From JAWLFI01 sp964525165 (GTDB lineage: Bacteria; Bacteroidota; Bacteroidia; Chitinophagales; Saprospiraceae), in assembly GCA_964525165.1 (NCBI GenBank), contig CAZGGG010000006.1:18919-82918 (forward strand): 64,000 nt of DNA, given 5' to 3'. Made by a program: the position numbers and the translations under genes. Each line of letters opens with the position of its first letter. Within the stretch, counting starts at the first letter, position 1. Positions 54,507 through 62,674 of this stretch are shown here, one piece after another. The notes under the pieces are model-generated. The model saw nothing but the letters and a program-made list of their open reading frames with translations, was not told the origin of the DNA and ran no database searches.

Positions 54507-55190
54507 TTATTGAGGGAGTTGCCAATCAATAGGCGCTTTACCCAATTGAAGAAGAATTTCATTCGACTTCGAAAAATGTCGGCATCCGAAGAAACCGCCT
54601 CTGGCGAGAGGAGAAGGATGTGGTGCTTCGAATACGTAATGTTTCGTTTCATCAATTAACTCCTTTTTAGAGCGGGCAAAATTCCCCCACAATAAAAAGA
54701 TGAGGTTTGATTTTTGCTCGGAAAGCTTTGAAATGACAGCATCTGTAAAGATTTGCCAGCCGATTTTTTTATGTGAACCTGCTTTTTTATGCTCTACTGT
54801 AAGCATCGCATTCAACATGAAGACTCCTTGTTGAGCCCAATGGCTGAGATCTCCATGAGTAGCGGGAGGGATGCCCAAGTCCGTTTCTAATTCTTTATAG
54901 ATATTCTTTAGTGAAGCAGGTATACGAGCGGTTTTAGGTACCGAAAAACTCAATCCCATGGCTTGACCGGGTCCGTGGTAAGGGTCTTGACCGAGTATGA
55001 CTACTTTCACCTGATCGACCGGGGTCATATTGAATGCGTGGAAGATAAATTTTCCGGGAGGGTAGATGGTTTTTCCGGCTTGTAGCTCCTGTCGAATGAA
55101 GGAACTGATTTGATCAAAGTAGTCTTTAGAAAACTCCTCTTCTAAGAGTGCTTTCCAGCTACTTTCAATAGTTACGGAATCGGTTTTCAT
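54507..55190 (-). CDS. ung: Uracil-DNA glycosylase, family 1
   Basis: 227 residues from ATG 55190 (MKTDSVTIESSWKALLEEEF), close to the E. coli length; the frame is open to 55268 and ATG 55250 would add 20 residues outside the family. It removes uracil from DNA. Motifs: VVILGQDPYHGPGQAMGLSF (catalytic Asp, water-activating loop), LLWGNFARSKK, and APHPSPLARGGFFGCRHFSK (catalytic His, DNA-intercalation loop). It converges on pyc with only 5 bases between stops. Confidence 0.95.
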   Translation of the reverse strand: MKTDSVTIESSWKALLEEEFSKDYFDQISSFIRQELQAGKTIYPPGKFIFHAFNMTPVDQVKVVILGQDPYHGPGQAMGLSFSVPKTARIPASLKNIYKELETDLGIPPATHGDLSHWAQQGVFMLNAMLTVEHKKAGSHKKIGWQIFTDAVISKLSEQKSNLIFLLWGNFARSKKELIDETKHYVFEAPHPSPLARGGFFGCRHFSKSNEILLQLGKAPIDWQLPQ

Positions 55191-55268
55191 TCTTTTCCAG
55201 GTTTTTCCATCCACCCAAAGCTTGTCTTCATTGAGTTTTTGTACTTTCATTCTAAAGGTACGTAACAT

Positions 55269-55760
55269 ATGAAAATATTAGTCGGTTCGACCAATCCGGT
55301 CAAAATCAAGGCAGTACAAAATGCTTTTCAACAATGCCTTCCAAATGAATATTGGAGTATTGAAGGCTTAAAAGTAAACAGTGGGGTATCTGATCAACCG
55401 ATGTCAGATGAGGAGACCTTTGCCGGAGCTCAATATCGAGTAGGACAATTACTTTCGAATCCAGCAGACTTTTATGTTGGTTTGGAAGGAGGCCTGGAGC
55501 ATTTCCTGGATCATTTACAAGCATTTGCATGGATCTATGTGAAAGGACAAAATCGAGATTCATTTGCCCGNNNNNNNNNNATAAACGCAATCACCTATTC
55601 TATTGAATTGCAATATGATGTCGTTTTCGGCACAGACAATTCAAAACAGAAAATGGGTGCCGTAGGACTGCTCACCAAAGGATTGACCAATAGAGCACAA
55701 TACTACGAAGAAGCCGTTCAAAAAGCTTTAATTCCCTACATGAACCCTAGTCTGTATTAA
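55269..55760 (+). CDS. yjjX: Inosine/xanthosine triphosphatase, YjjX/DUF84 family (gap inside)
   Basis: About 163 residues with ten Ns at 55571-55580. It hydrolyses ITP and XTP to keep them out of nucleic acids. MKILVGSTNPVKIKAVQNAF, VNSGVSDQPMSDEETFAGA, FYVGLEGGLE and the C-terminal DNSKQKMGAVGLLTKGLTNR are family marks. The family usually has a conserved glycine- and proline-containing stretch (roughly GRTxTFxLPxxV) after the AFAWIYVKG strand; this is what the gap has removed, so the real protein is probably longer than shown. Its last four bases overlap the convergent gene. Confidence 0.88.
   Translation: MKILVGSTNPVKIKAVQNAFQQCLPNEYWSIEGLKVNSGVSDQPMSDEETFAGAQYRVGQLLSNPADFYVGLEGGLEHFLDHLQAFAWIYVKGQNRDSFAXXXXINAITYSIELQYDVVFGTDNSKQKMGAVGLLTKGLTNRAQYYEEAVQKALIPYMNPSLY
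55571..55580. other. Assembly gap (10 N) inside yjjX
   Basis: Second run of exactly ten Ns, 3 kb from the first. Comparison with the family suggests that more than ten bases are missing. Confidence 0.95.
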
Positions 55761-58700
55761 GGGATCAGAGTCACATCTCCTTTGAGGTATTGAGTAGACC
55801 CATCTGGTAATTGTAATTCCACGCTATAAACATAGACTCCTTCATGAGCCCTTTGGCCGTTGGTGACGCCCAGCCAGTAGCTGTAATCACTCCCAACCGG
55901 AATATCCCTGACCTCAAACATCCGATTGCCCCAGCGATCAAATACCTGAAAGGATTTAATGAGTGCATTGGCATTGCTTTCGATCCCAAAGCGGGCGTTT
56001 TCATTGATGTCACTATTGGGTCGGAAGACATTGGGGAGGTAGAAATCACCATTGGAAATAGTGATTCGTTTTTGATCGGAAGCGGCGCATCCCAACTCAT
56101 CTTCAAGGGTAATATTGAAGAGCGTGTTATTCTGAATGATAATGGGGAATTGTAAACTACTGAAACCTGCAGCTTCGCCATTAATCAACCATCGGACGGA
56201 CCCAATCAGCGCTGTATCAATAGAAGGATCTGCGATAATCTCTACATTAGTGCCGGGATCAACTTCCAAATCGGGACCTAGATCTACAGTGAATTCTTGA
56301 GGTTGTTGGATGAGGATTTCTTCTATGCTGCGGCATCCTGCTTCATTGAGGATCGTAAGTGTATAAGTTCCTGCTGAAAGCTGATTGATGGGGTTGACAA
56401 CTTCCTGTCCATCTAAAAAGAACTGCCAGGTATTTGCATTGGGGTCTTGCGTTTCAATTTCGATAGAAGCATCACTGAAACCAAAGCAGCTTACATCATT
56501 GATCGTGAGGGAGTAAGTGGGTGGATTCACTATTTCTATCAGCACATCCGTTTGAGCTGCCGGACACGGTCCATTTAAAGGAATGGAATAAGTGAAAATG
56601 AGAATTCCAGACCCATAATCAGACGGGTTGATTATTGGATTGATCACTTGACCTTCAAAAATCCATTCACCTAAGGGACTTGCATTGTTTAGTAAAGTGT
56701 TGAGGTTAAGGTTCGTATCGAGCTCACTGCAAAGAATAGGGAAGTTTACCTGATCACCGGCGGAAGGCGCTTCAAAAATGGAGAGTGGCAAATCAAATTC
56801 CACAGCACATGTAGGAGGAAAACTTTCAGAAAGAGTATATGTAAGGATATAAGCCCCTTGACTAGCATTTTCAAAATCAATAACACTGCCGCTAAGTAGC
56901 GGTGGGCTTACCAGATTATTTGGGTTGGTAATCGTCCAGTTTCCGGGTAAGCTAAGACCAAGTTGTGATAAATCATAATTGTTACTCAGATTACAGAACT
57001 CTAAATTTGCCGGAAGGCTTATTTGAGGGCATTCACAATCGATGACAGGAATATCTATTGAGAATAGTGCCCCCGGACAAGGGTCTTCAAAACCAATGGT
57101 GCTGAATTCGATGGAATAGGATCCTTCTGTCAAGTTTGTAAAGTCAGCAATTGAGCCATTGATAGGCACGTTCGCAGAGGACCAAACTCCTTGAATATTA
57201 TTGATTAAAAGTGTATTTAAATCCAGGGTTGAACCAAAGGCCGGATCATTACAAATGCTGTCGGGCGTATTGAATTGAACCACCTCAGGGGATTGACCGA
57301 TGATCTCAAAAGAGTTTAGATCGACTGATTCACAAAGGCCGGAGATATCTTTAATTGTCCAGGTTTCCCGATCAAAACCAACTTCCAGGGTGATGCTATT
57401 AGTTGAAGAATCGACAGTAAAAGAGGTAGCTCTTCCCTGATCTGAATCTAAAGAGATCGTATAAGGGAAAAATCCGGAAGCGTCAATAGGAATGGTGACA
57501 GAATCTCCCAGGCAGGCTTCAAAGGTTCCGGAGACTTCTACTCGATTAATCGGATACCACACGACAGGAATTCCGTTAGAGAAATCCAGACAAGGGTCAT
57601 TGAAATCCAGGCTGCCATTGAGTTGATCTGCAGTAGCTACGAAGATGAAAAAAGTATCTAGTAGTGTAAAGTCATCAAAGTTGATCAATCCGTTGTTTTC
57701 CTGCGCAATCACATTTGCGGAAGCAGGATCAGGCCCATCCAAAAGCAGCAATAAGGAAGTATCAGTCGACTCTAAAACGCTATCGGCCCAGTTGAGCAAC
57801 TGTATGTCAATATTACGATCCTCACAGAGTTCTAACAGGGTATTTTGTAAGGTTCCGGACTCATTGATACAGGAACAATCGACATCGACTTGAATGGGTG
57901 CAGCGCTGCATCCATTGCTATCCTCGATAAGTAGGGTAAAGACCGAGTCGGTACTCAAAGTATCACTGTTGAATGAAGAGCCATTCAGAGGATTGCCATT
58001 GAAAAGGTAAGGTGAAGTACCGCCTGTAATATTGAAGGAATAGGTGAAGCTATCTCCTAAGCAAGTGGTTTCGAAATTGATGATCCGAGGTCCACCCAGT
58101 AACTGAAGTGAGAAAGTATCGGTACGACTGCAAAGAGTATTCGATTCGGTATAGCTGTAGGTCAAAGAAACCTCAGAATTGGCTTGCCAAAGAATTTCGT
58201 TATTGTTGATGGAGAAGCTAAGTCCTGTTCCGGAGGTGTCCGAAAGGATCTCAACAGATCCCTGATTATTGCTATTGAGAATAGCAGTAGTCGCTGAAAG
58301 GCCACATTCAATCGTGCTGTCGGCTAAAGAGAAATCGGGTAGGGGTATCAAACGAAAAGGTTGCCCTTGTGCGACATCCAGGCAAGGGTCATTCAAGTCA
58401 ACCTCGCCATTGAGTTCGTTGCCTGCCACCTGAGAGAAATAATAAATCGTATTGGGGTCTAAGGTGTTGGGCAATGCTATGTTTAAAGTATTGAAATAAC
58501 CAATCAAACCGGTAATAAAATTACCTGCACCGGTATGAATGACATAACCGGTCGTATCGTCGTCTTCGAGGGTAGCATTTTGAATGAGTTCAAAGAGGAT
58601 GGAGTCTGAATTGATACAGACTTCAATAAGATCAGAGGCCATTGTACCGGCTTCACTGAAACAATCACAAACCACCGGCCCAAAATCAAAAGTAGTGGTA

Positions 58701-61666
58701 CAGTCGTTGTCGTCCGTCACAGTGATGGTGTAGGTGAGCGCTGTATTCAAAGGATCAGAGGTAAAAACAGAACCATTGAATAAGCCCGGGAGATCCACAG
58801 AGTAATTACCACTGCCACCGGAAACGTCAAATTCCAGGATGTACTCAGTGGAGGAAATACATTCAGAAGACAGAATATTAACGCTGATCGGTTCATAGAC
58901 GGTAAAATCAAAAGTCAGGATTTCATCGCAAGCCGGATTGGAGCCTTGCAGTTGATAGTTATAGAGTCCCGGATCAGAAACAGTAACAACAGTCAAATCA
59001 CTGGTAGGGTCGGTGAAAGTACTTTGGCCGGGCCCTGATACTTGAGACCACAACAGTTGGCTGGTATTGGCTGACACTTGAGCAGTGAGGGTGAAAGTAG
59101 GGTCACAAGAAAACAAGTCTCCATTAATGCTGAGGCTTGGATTCTCATAAAAGATGACGGGTTGACCCGGAGCCACAGAGAGGCAAGGGTCATTGAGATC
59201 GATGGATCCGTTATCATCATTACCGACAACAAAAGAGATATAATACGTTTGACCGGGAATCATGCCGGGAACGAAACCAAAAGTTCCGCTTGCATTCTGA
59301 TCGAAGATGTTACCGAGGACATTTCCGTTACCATCGTGGAGATAAAAGAGTCCGAGGTCATCATTGTCGAGCGTTTCATCACCATTGGCAGTCGCAGTGA
59401 CCAGATCACCATCATCGAGACAAGCTTGGAGGAGTTCAGCAGACATAGTTCCGGCGTCTGTAAGACAAGGACAGTCAAAAGTACCACTAACGGTAATGAA
59501 GCAATTGTTATCATCTATAATGTCAAAGGAATAGTTATCACCGGAGGGAATCGGAGCGGAAGTAAAGTTATTCCCGGCAAGGGTATTCCCATTTACAGAA
59601 TAAGGAGCTGCTCCACCTGTGATATCAAAAGAAACGGTGTAGTTGCCATTCAGGTCACATTCTATATTGAAATTGGTGGTATCGGGCAGTCCTCCGATTT
59701 CCACTTCCAGGGTATCTGAACCGACGCAATTATCTCGAATAGCGGTCACGACAATGGAATAGATGCCGGGCTCTGAAGCGATGACTTGTGTATTGGCGGT
59801 ATTGTCGGGATTGAAAGTAAGTGTGCCCGGTCCATTGAAAGAAGTCCAGCTGAGTTCATCAAATCCTCCCGGCACTTGGGCTGAAATGGGAAAGCTGAGG
59901 GCACATACAAATCCTGCCGGGGAGATTTCCGGCTCCGGGGCTTCATTGATGTTGATGGTTTCACATGCCGGTCCAAAAACGCCACAATCCGTTTCGACTT
60001 CTAAGCAAATTTCTGTAAAGCCGGGAGAGAGGGGAATATATCGGATCTCATTCGGGTTCGGTTGGGGTATTAAAATAGCATTAGTGCCGGACCATATATA
60101 ATCAATAATATCCGGATCAGGATTAATGAAGCTGAGTAAGGTGTCTCCTACACATCCTTCAAAGTGGGAATTGAAAGAAGGGGGGAATACATAGTTTTCT
60201 AGTGTTACAGCGAGTGTTCCTGTTGGGTAGGGGCAAGGCGCACCCTCAATATTCACAATCAGTACATTGCTACCACTTTGGAACCATTCAATCTCGATAG
60301 TATTCCCACTTTGGTTAATCAGGGTGCCTCCTGTGATTTGAATATTATAGGATTCTCCCGGTCCCAATGGTGTCTGGATCGTATATGTGTAAGTTTGTCC
60401 GGGACAGACCACATCAGGTCCGGTTACCACTATTGCAGGTGGGTTGGGTACGACTTCAACCGTGATACACGTTTGTGGACTTGTACCGCAACTCGACTCA
60501 GCTTCTACACAGAACTCTGCAGGACCGCTCAATAGCCCAATTTCTATTTGATCACCAATAATATTGATAGAGGAAAAACTTCCTTGATTAAAGATGACAT
60601 TATATGTGAAAGCCGGGTTATAATTATCTATGATATAGGTTGCTATTTCGCTTTCACATACGCTGTCGGGACCTGAGACAATAGGCGTCGTGGGACCTTC
60701 TTCAATGACGACCCATTGACAAGTACCTCCCGAGGATAAATCAGCACAGAATAAGGAAGCGTTGATGTCTTGATTTAAATTGACAATGCTGTAGGTGCCG
60801 TTGGGTCCGGGAATATTCGGGAAATCACTGATGAGATAAGATAATCCGCAAAAAGTATAGTTGCCTGGTCCAAATCCTGTTAAATCTGCATCTGGGTCAT
60901 ATCCAAGGATGACCCCTGTATTCGTGTCATAAATAACATAAGTGTATCCATACAATGCTGGGTCCGGGGGTGTTCCTGAATAGGAGGGAGGCAGGTCGTA
61001 ATTTAAAGCGGGGTCTCCCACACAAAAGGTATCTGCAAAAGTTCCATTAATATCACCTCCATCCGCTAAACAAGAGGCTCCGCATTGATTGCTGATACAT
61101 GTGGTTCCGTTATTGTCGTAGAATTCAAGACTCCAATCAAATAGAGTCCCCCCATCAGCGCCTACACCATCAAATATTTCAAGCCGCCAGTCGCCATTTA
61201 CCGGACCGGATAAAGCTTCAAAACAGAGGGGGTTATCAGCCGGATAATAAGATCCGGTATAAGTTCCATTGGCTTGATATCCGGCACCACTATCAAATAT
61301 GGCAGGAAATCCCGGGTCCGGCTCTGCGACTTCTCCACAAGCTAAGAAACAAATATCGAAGGTGATGTTTTGGCCTATGGAGAATCCTGTTTGTTCAGTT
61401 AAAACGATATTGCCTCCATTGGGCGAAATAATAGAAATATCTAACTCATCAATGGCATCGTGCACCATATTAATGTGAATGGCTCTGAGATCCTGACCAT
61501 TTTGACCTAAAGTGCCGTTAGTCGCTCCACTGACCGTTATCGTGGACACAGCAGGCCCGCTGGGCGGTAAGGTAAGGGGACAATTGGTACAGTCACATTG
61601 TGCCTGTACAAAAGTCGATAAACATAAAAAGATGAGCACTTGTAAAACTTTCCCCATTTCCCTCAT
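55757..61666 (-). CDS. Giant surface protein with P-domain-like N-terminus and T9SS type B sorting domain
   Basis: 1969 residues from ATG 61666 (ATG 61657 would drop three). Signal peptide MREMGKVLQVLIFLCLSTFVQAQ. Residues about 35-190 look like a proprotein-convertase P domain (HDAIDELDISIISPNGGNIV, ALSGPVNGDWRLEIFDGVGA). The middle is a series of Ig/PKD-like beta domains with regularly placed cysteines, including three copies of a ~110-residue unit. The end, FYLPNVFRPNSDINENARFG to HEGVYVYSVELQLPDGSTQY, is the gliding-motility-type C-terminal domain (type B signal), so it is exported by the type IX system and held at the surface. An adhesin or gliding-related role is inference. Confidence 0.88.
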   Translation of the reverse strand: MREMGKVLQVLIFLCLSTFVQAQCDCTNCPLTLPPSGPAVSTITVSGATNGTLGQNGQDLRAIHINMVHDAIDELDISIISPNGGNIVLTEQTGFSIGQNITFDICFLACGEVAEPDPGFPAIFDSGAGYQANGTYTGSYYPADNPLCFEALSGPVNGDWRLEIFDGVGADGGTLFDWSLEFYDNNGTTCISNQCGASCLADGGDINGTFADTFCVGDPALNYDLPPSYSGTPPDPALYGYTYVIYDTNTGVILGYDPDADLTGFGPGNYTFCGLSYLISDFPNIPGPNGTYSIVNLNQDINASLFCADLSSGGTCQWVVIEEGPTTPIVSGPDSVCESEIATYIIDNYNPAFTYNVIFNQGSFSSINIIGDQIEIGLLSGPAEFCVEAESSCGTSPQTCITVEVVPNPPAIVVTGPDVVCPGQTYTYTIQTPLGPGESYNIQITGGTLINQSGNTIEIEWFQSGSNVLIVNIEGAPCPYPTGTLAVTLENYVFPPSFNSHFEGCVGDTLLSFINPDPDIIDYIWSGTNAILIPQPNPNEIRYIPLSPGFTEICLEVETDCGVFGPACETININEAPEPEISPAGFVCALSFPISAQVPGGFDELSWTSFNGPGTLTFNPDNTANTQVIASEPGIYSIVVTAIRDNCVGSDTLEVEIGGLPDTTNFNIECDLNGNYTVSFDITGGAAPYSVNGNTLAGNNFTSAPIPSGDNYSFDIIDDNNCFITVSGTFDCPCLTDAGTMSAELLQACLDDGDLVTATANGDETLDNDDLGLFYLHDGNGNVLGNIFDQNASGTFGFVPGMIPGQTYYISFVVGNDDNGSIDLNDPCLSVAPGQPVIFYENPSLSINGDLFSCDPTFTLTAQVSANTSQLLWSQVSGPGQSTFTDPTSDLTVVTVSDPGLYNYQLQGSNPACDEILTFDFTVYEPISVNILSSECISSTEYILEFDVSGGSGNYSVDLPGLFNGSVFTSDPLNTALTYTITVTDDNDCTTTFDFGPVVCDCFSEAGTMASDLIEVCINSDSILFELIQNATLEDDDTTGYVIHTGAGNFITGLIGYFNTLNIALPNTLDPNTIYYFSQVAGNELNGEVDLNDPCLDVAQGQPFRLIPLPDFSLADSTIECGLSATTAILNSNNQGSVEILSDTSGTGLSFSINNNEILWQANSEVSLTYSYTESNTLCSRTDTFSLQLLGGPRIINFETTCLGDSFTYSFNITGGTSPYLFNGNPLNGSSFNSDTLSTDSVFTLLIEDSNGCSAAPIQVDVDCSCINESGTLQNTLLELCEDRNIDIQLLNWADSVLESTDTSLLLLLDGPDPASANVIAQENNGLINFDDFTLLDTFFIFVATADQLNGSLDFNDPCLDFSNGIPVVWYPINRVEVSGTFEACLGDSVTIPIDASGFFPYTISLDSDQGRATSFTVDSSTNSITLEVGFDRETWTIKDISGLCESVDLNSFEIIGQSPEVVQFNTPDSICNDPAFGSTLDLNTLLINNIQGVWSSANVPINGSIADFTNLTEGSYSIEFSTIGFEDPCPGALFSIDIPVIDCECPQISLPANLEFCNLSNNYDLSQLGLSLPGNWTITNPNNLVSPPLLSGSVIDFENASQGAYILTYTLSESFPPTCAVEFDLPLSIFEAPSAGDQVNFPILCSELDTNLNLNTLLNNASPLGEWIFEGQVINPIINPSDYGSGILIFTYSIPLNGPCPAAQTDVLIEIVNPPTYSLTINDVSCFGFSDASIEIETQDPNANTWQFFLDGQEVVNPINQLSAGTYTLTILNEAGCRSIEEILIQQPQEFTVDLGPDLEVDPGTNVEIIADPSIDTALIGSVRWLINGEAAGFSSLQFPIIIQNNTLFNITLEDELGCAASDQKRITISNGDFYLPNVFRPNSDINENARFGIESNANALIKSFQVFDRWGNRMFEVRDIPVGSDYSYWLGVTNGQRAHEGVYVYSVELQLPDGSTQYLKGDVTLIP
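57550..59475 (-). repeat. Three ~110-residue repeats in the giant surface protein
   Basis: Units are at about 59475-59150, 58670-58350 and 57880-57550. Each begins with a Cys-x-Cys (PCLTDAGTM, CDCFSEAGTM, CSCINESGTL), has an ALEDDDT/ETLDNDD-like stretch and ends with NGSIDLNDPCLSVAPGQPV or close variants (NGEVDLNDPCLDVAQGQP, NGSLDFNDPCLDFSNGIP). Repeats are separated by unrelated Ig-like domains. Confidence 0.85.
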
Positions 61667-61697
61667 TTTGAAGTGTAACGACTTGGATCACTCATGG

Positions 61698-61712
61698 GTT
61701 GGAAAAGCCAAC
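61698..61712. repeat. Short inverted repeat GTTGG-n5-CCAAC between divergent genes
   Basis: Perfect 5-bp arms in the interval between the giant surface protein gene and the response regulator gene. It could be an operator for either, but the arms are short and may be chance. Confidence 0.3.
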
Positions 61713-61786
61713 AAATAAGATAACAGCGCTAAAGGCACACTTTTTGATAGATATTGGTATATTACGAAAAAGGGATAAGAAAGGGG

Positions 61787-62149
61787 ATGCCTAAACGAAT
61801 ATATATCGTAGATGATGACAGTATTTTTTTACTGATCAGTAGCAGATTGATTAAAAAGCTGTATCCCGATATGACGGTGGAGACCTTCAAAAACGGAGAG
61901 CTTGCTATAGAAGGTTTGCAGCACGGACAACCGGATGTCTTGTTTTTGGACTTAAATATGCCGATCATGGATGGCTGGATATTCTTAGATAAAATGCAAG
62001 AAACCTATGCCCATCCGCCCTTTGATTTGTACATCAGTTCTTCCTCCATCAATCCACAGGACAAGCAAAGAGCACATGATAATCCATTTGTCAAAGGATT
62101 TATTGAAAAGCCTTGGGATTCTGAAGATTTGGAAAGAATTTTAGAATGA
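61787..62149 (+). CDS. Single-domain response regulator (receiver only)
   Basis: 120 residues from ATG 61787, preceded by AAGGGG; the frame extends to TTG 61754. A CheY-like receiver: acidic pocket IVDDD at residues 7-11, phospho-acceptor Asp55 in VLFLDLNMPIMDGW, the Thr/Ser switch in YISSSSINPQD, and Lys in KGFIEKPWD. No output domain follows, so it acts by protein contact or phosphorelay. No histidine kinase is in the window. Its stop overlaps the start of the deaminase gene by 4 bases. Confidence 0.93.
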   Translation: MPKRIYIVDDDSIFLLISSRLIKKLYPDMTVETFKNGELAIEGLQHGQPDVLFLDLNMPIMDGWIFLDKMQETYAHPPFDLYISSSSINPQDKQRAHDNPFVKGFIEKPWDSEDLERILE

Positions 62150-62604
62150 AAGACCATAACTTTTTTATGGCTGAGGCCCGAAAAGAAGCACTGATTGGAC
62201 TTCAGGAAGGGGGCCTGCCCATCGGGTCAGTTATCGTGTATCAAAATGAGGTAGTCGCCCGAGGTCATAATCAAAGAATACAGCAAGGAAGCGTGATCCG
62301 ACATGCGGAAATGGATGCCCTGGAAAATCTGGGACGAAAAAGTAATGCCTATTATCGCGAGTGCACTTTGTATTCTACCCTTTCTCCCTGCTCCATGTGC
62401 AGTGGAGCCGCGGTCCTCTATCAAATACCTCGAGTAGTCATCGGAGAAAATGTCAATTTCAAAGGAGCTGAAGCATGGATGAGGCAGCATGAGGTCGAGC
62501 TCATTATTCTGCAAGATCAGGATTGTATTGACATGATGCAAACTTTCATCAAAAACAATCTTCAGCTGTGGAACGAGGATATTGGTCTTCCAAAAGACGA
62601 TTGA
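62146..62604 (+). CDS. Cytosine deaminase-like zinc enzyme, close to the yeast Fcy1 type
   Basis: 152 residues. The zinc-dependent cytidine/tRNA-adenosine deaminase fold is shown by HAEMDALENLG (ligand His53, proton-shuttle Glu55) and TLSPCSMCSGAAVLYQIPR (Cys82 and Cys85). Distinctive stretches are shared with yeast cytosine deaminase Fcy1: EGGLPIGS, RGHNQRIQQGS, ENVNFKG after the second motif, and a C-terminal WNEDIG. This argues for cytosine or a related free base as substrate rather than tRNA (TadA) or guanine. It is translationally coupled to the response regulator by an ATGA overlap. Confidence 0.88.
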   Translation: MKDHNFFMAEARKEALIGLQEGGLPIGSVIVYQNEVVARGHNQRIQQGSVIRHAEMDALENLGRKSNAYYRECTLYSTLSPCSMCSGAAVLYQIPRVVIGENVNFKGAEAWMRQHEVELIILQDQDCIDMMQTFIKNNLQLWNEDIGLPKDD

Positions 62605-62607
62605 TTG

Positions 62608-62631
62608 ACTGAAAATCTGAAAGTTTTCAGT
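62608..62631 (+). terminator. Possible terminator hairpin after the deaminase gene
   Basis: ACTGAAAA (62608-62615) and TTTTCAGT (62624-62631) are exact reverse complements with an 8-base loop, starting 3 bases after the deaminase stop. The stem is AT-rich and the T-run (ACTTTTATA) is delayed, so strength is doubtful. Confidence 0.45.
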
Positions 62632-62674
62632 AGATGTTATACTTTTATAAGATAACCTCAGACAAGATGCCCCA

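Noticed and set aside
59078..59719. 213-codon forward frame opposite the giant surface protein
   Set aside because: Antisense shadow of repetitive Ig-like coding DNA; no leader, no family.
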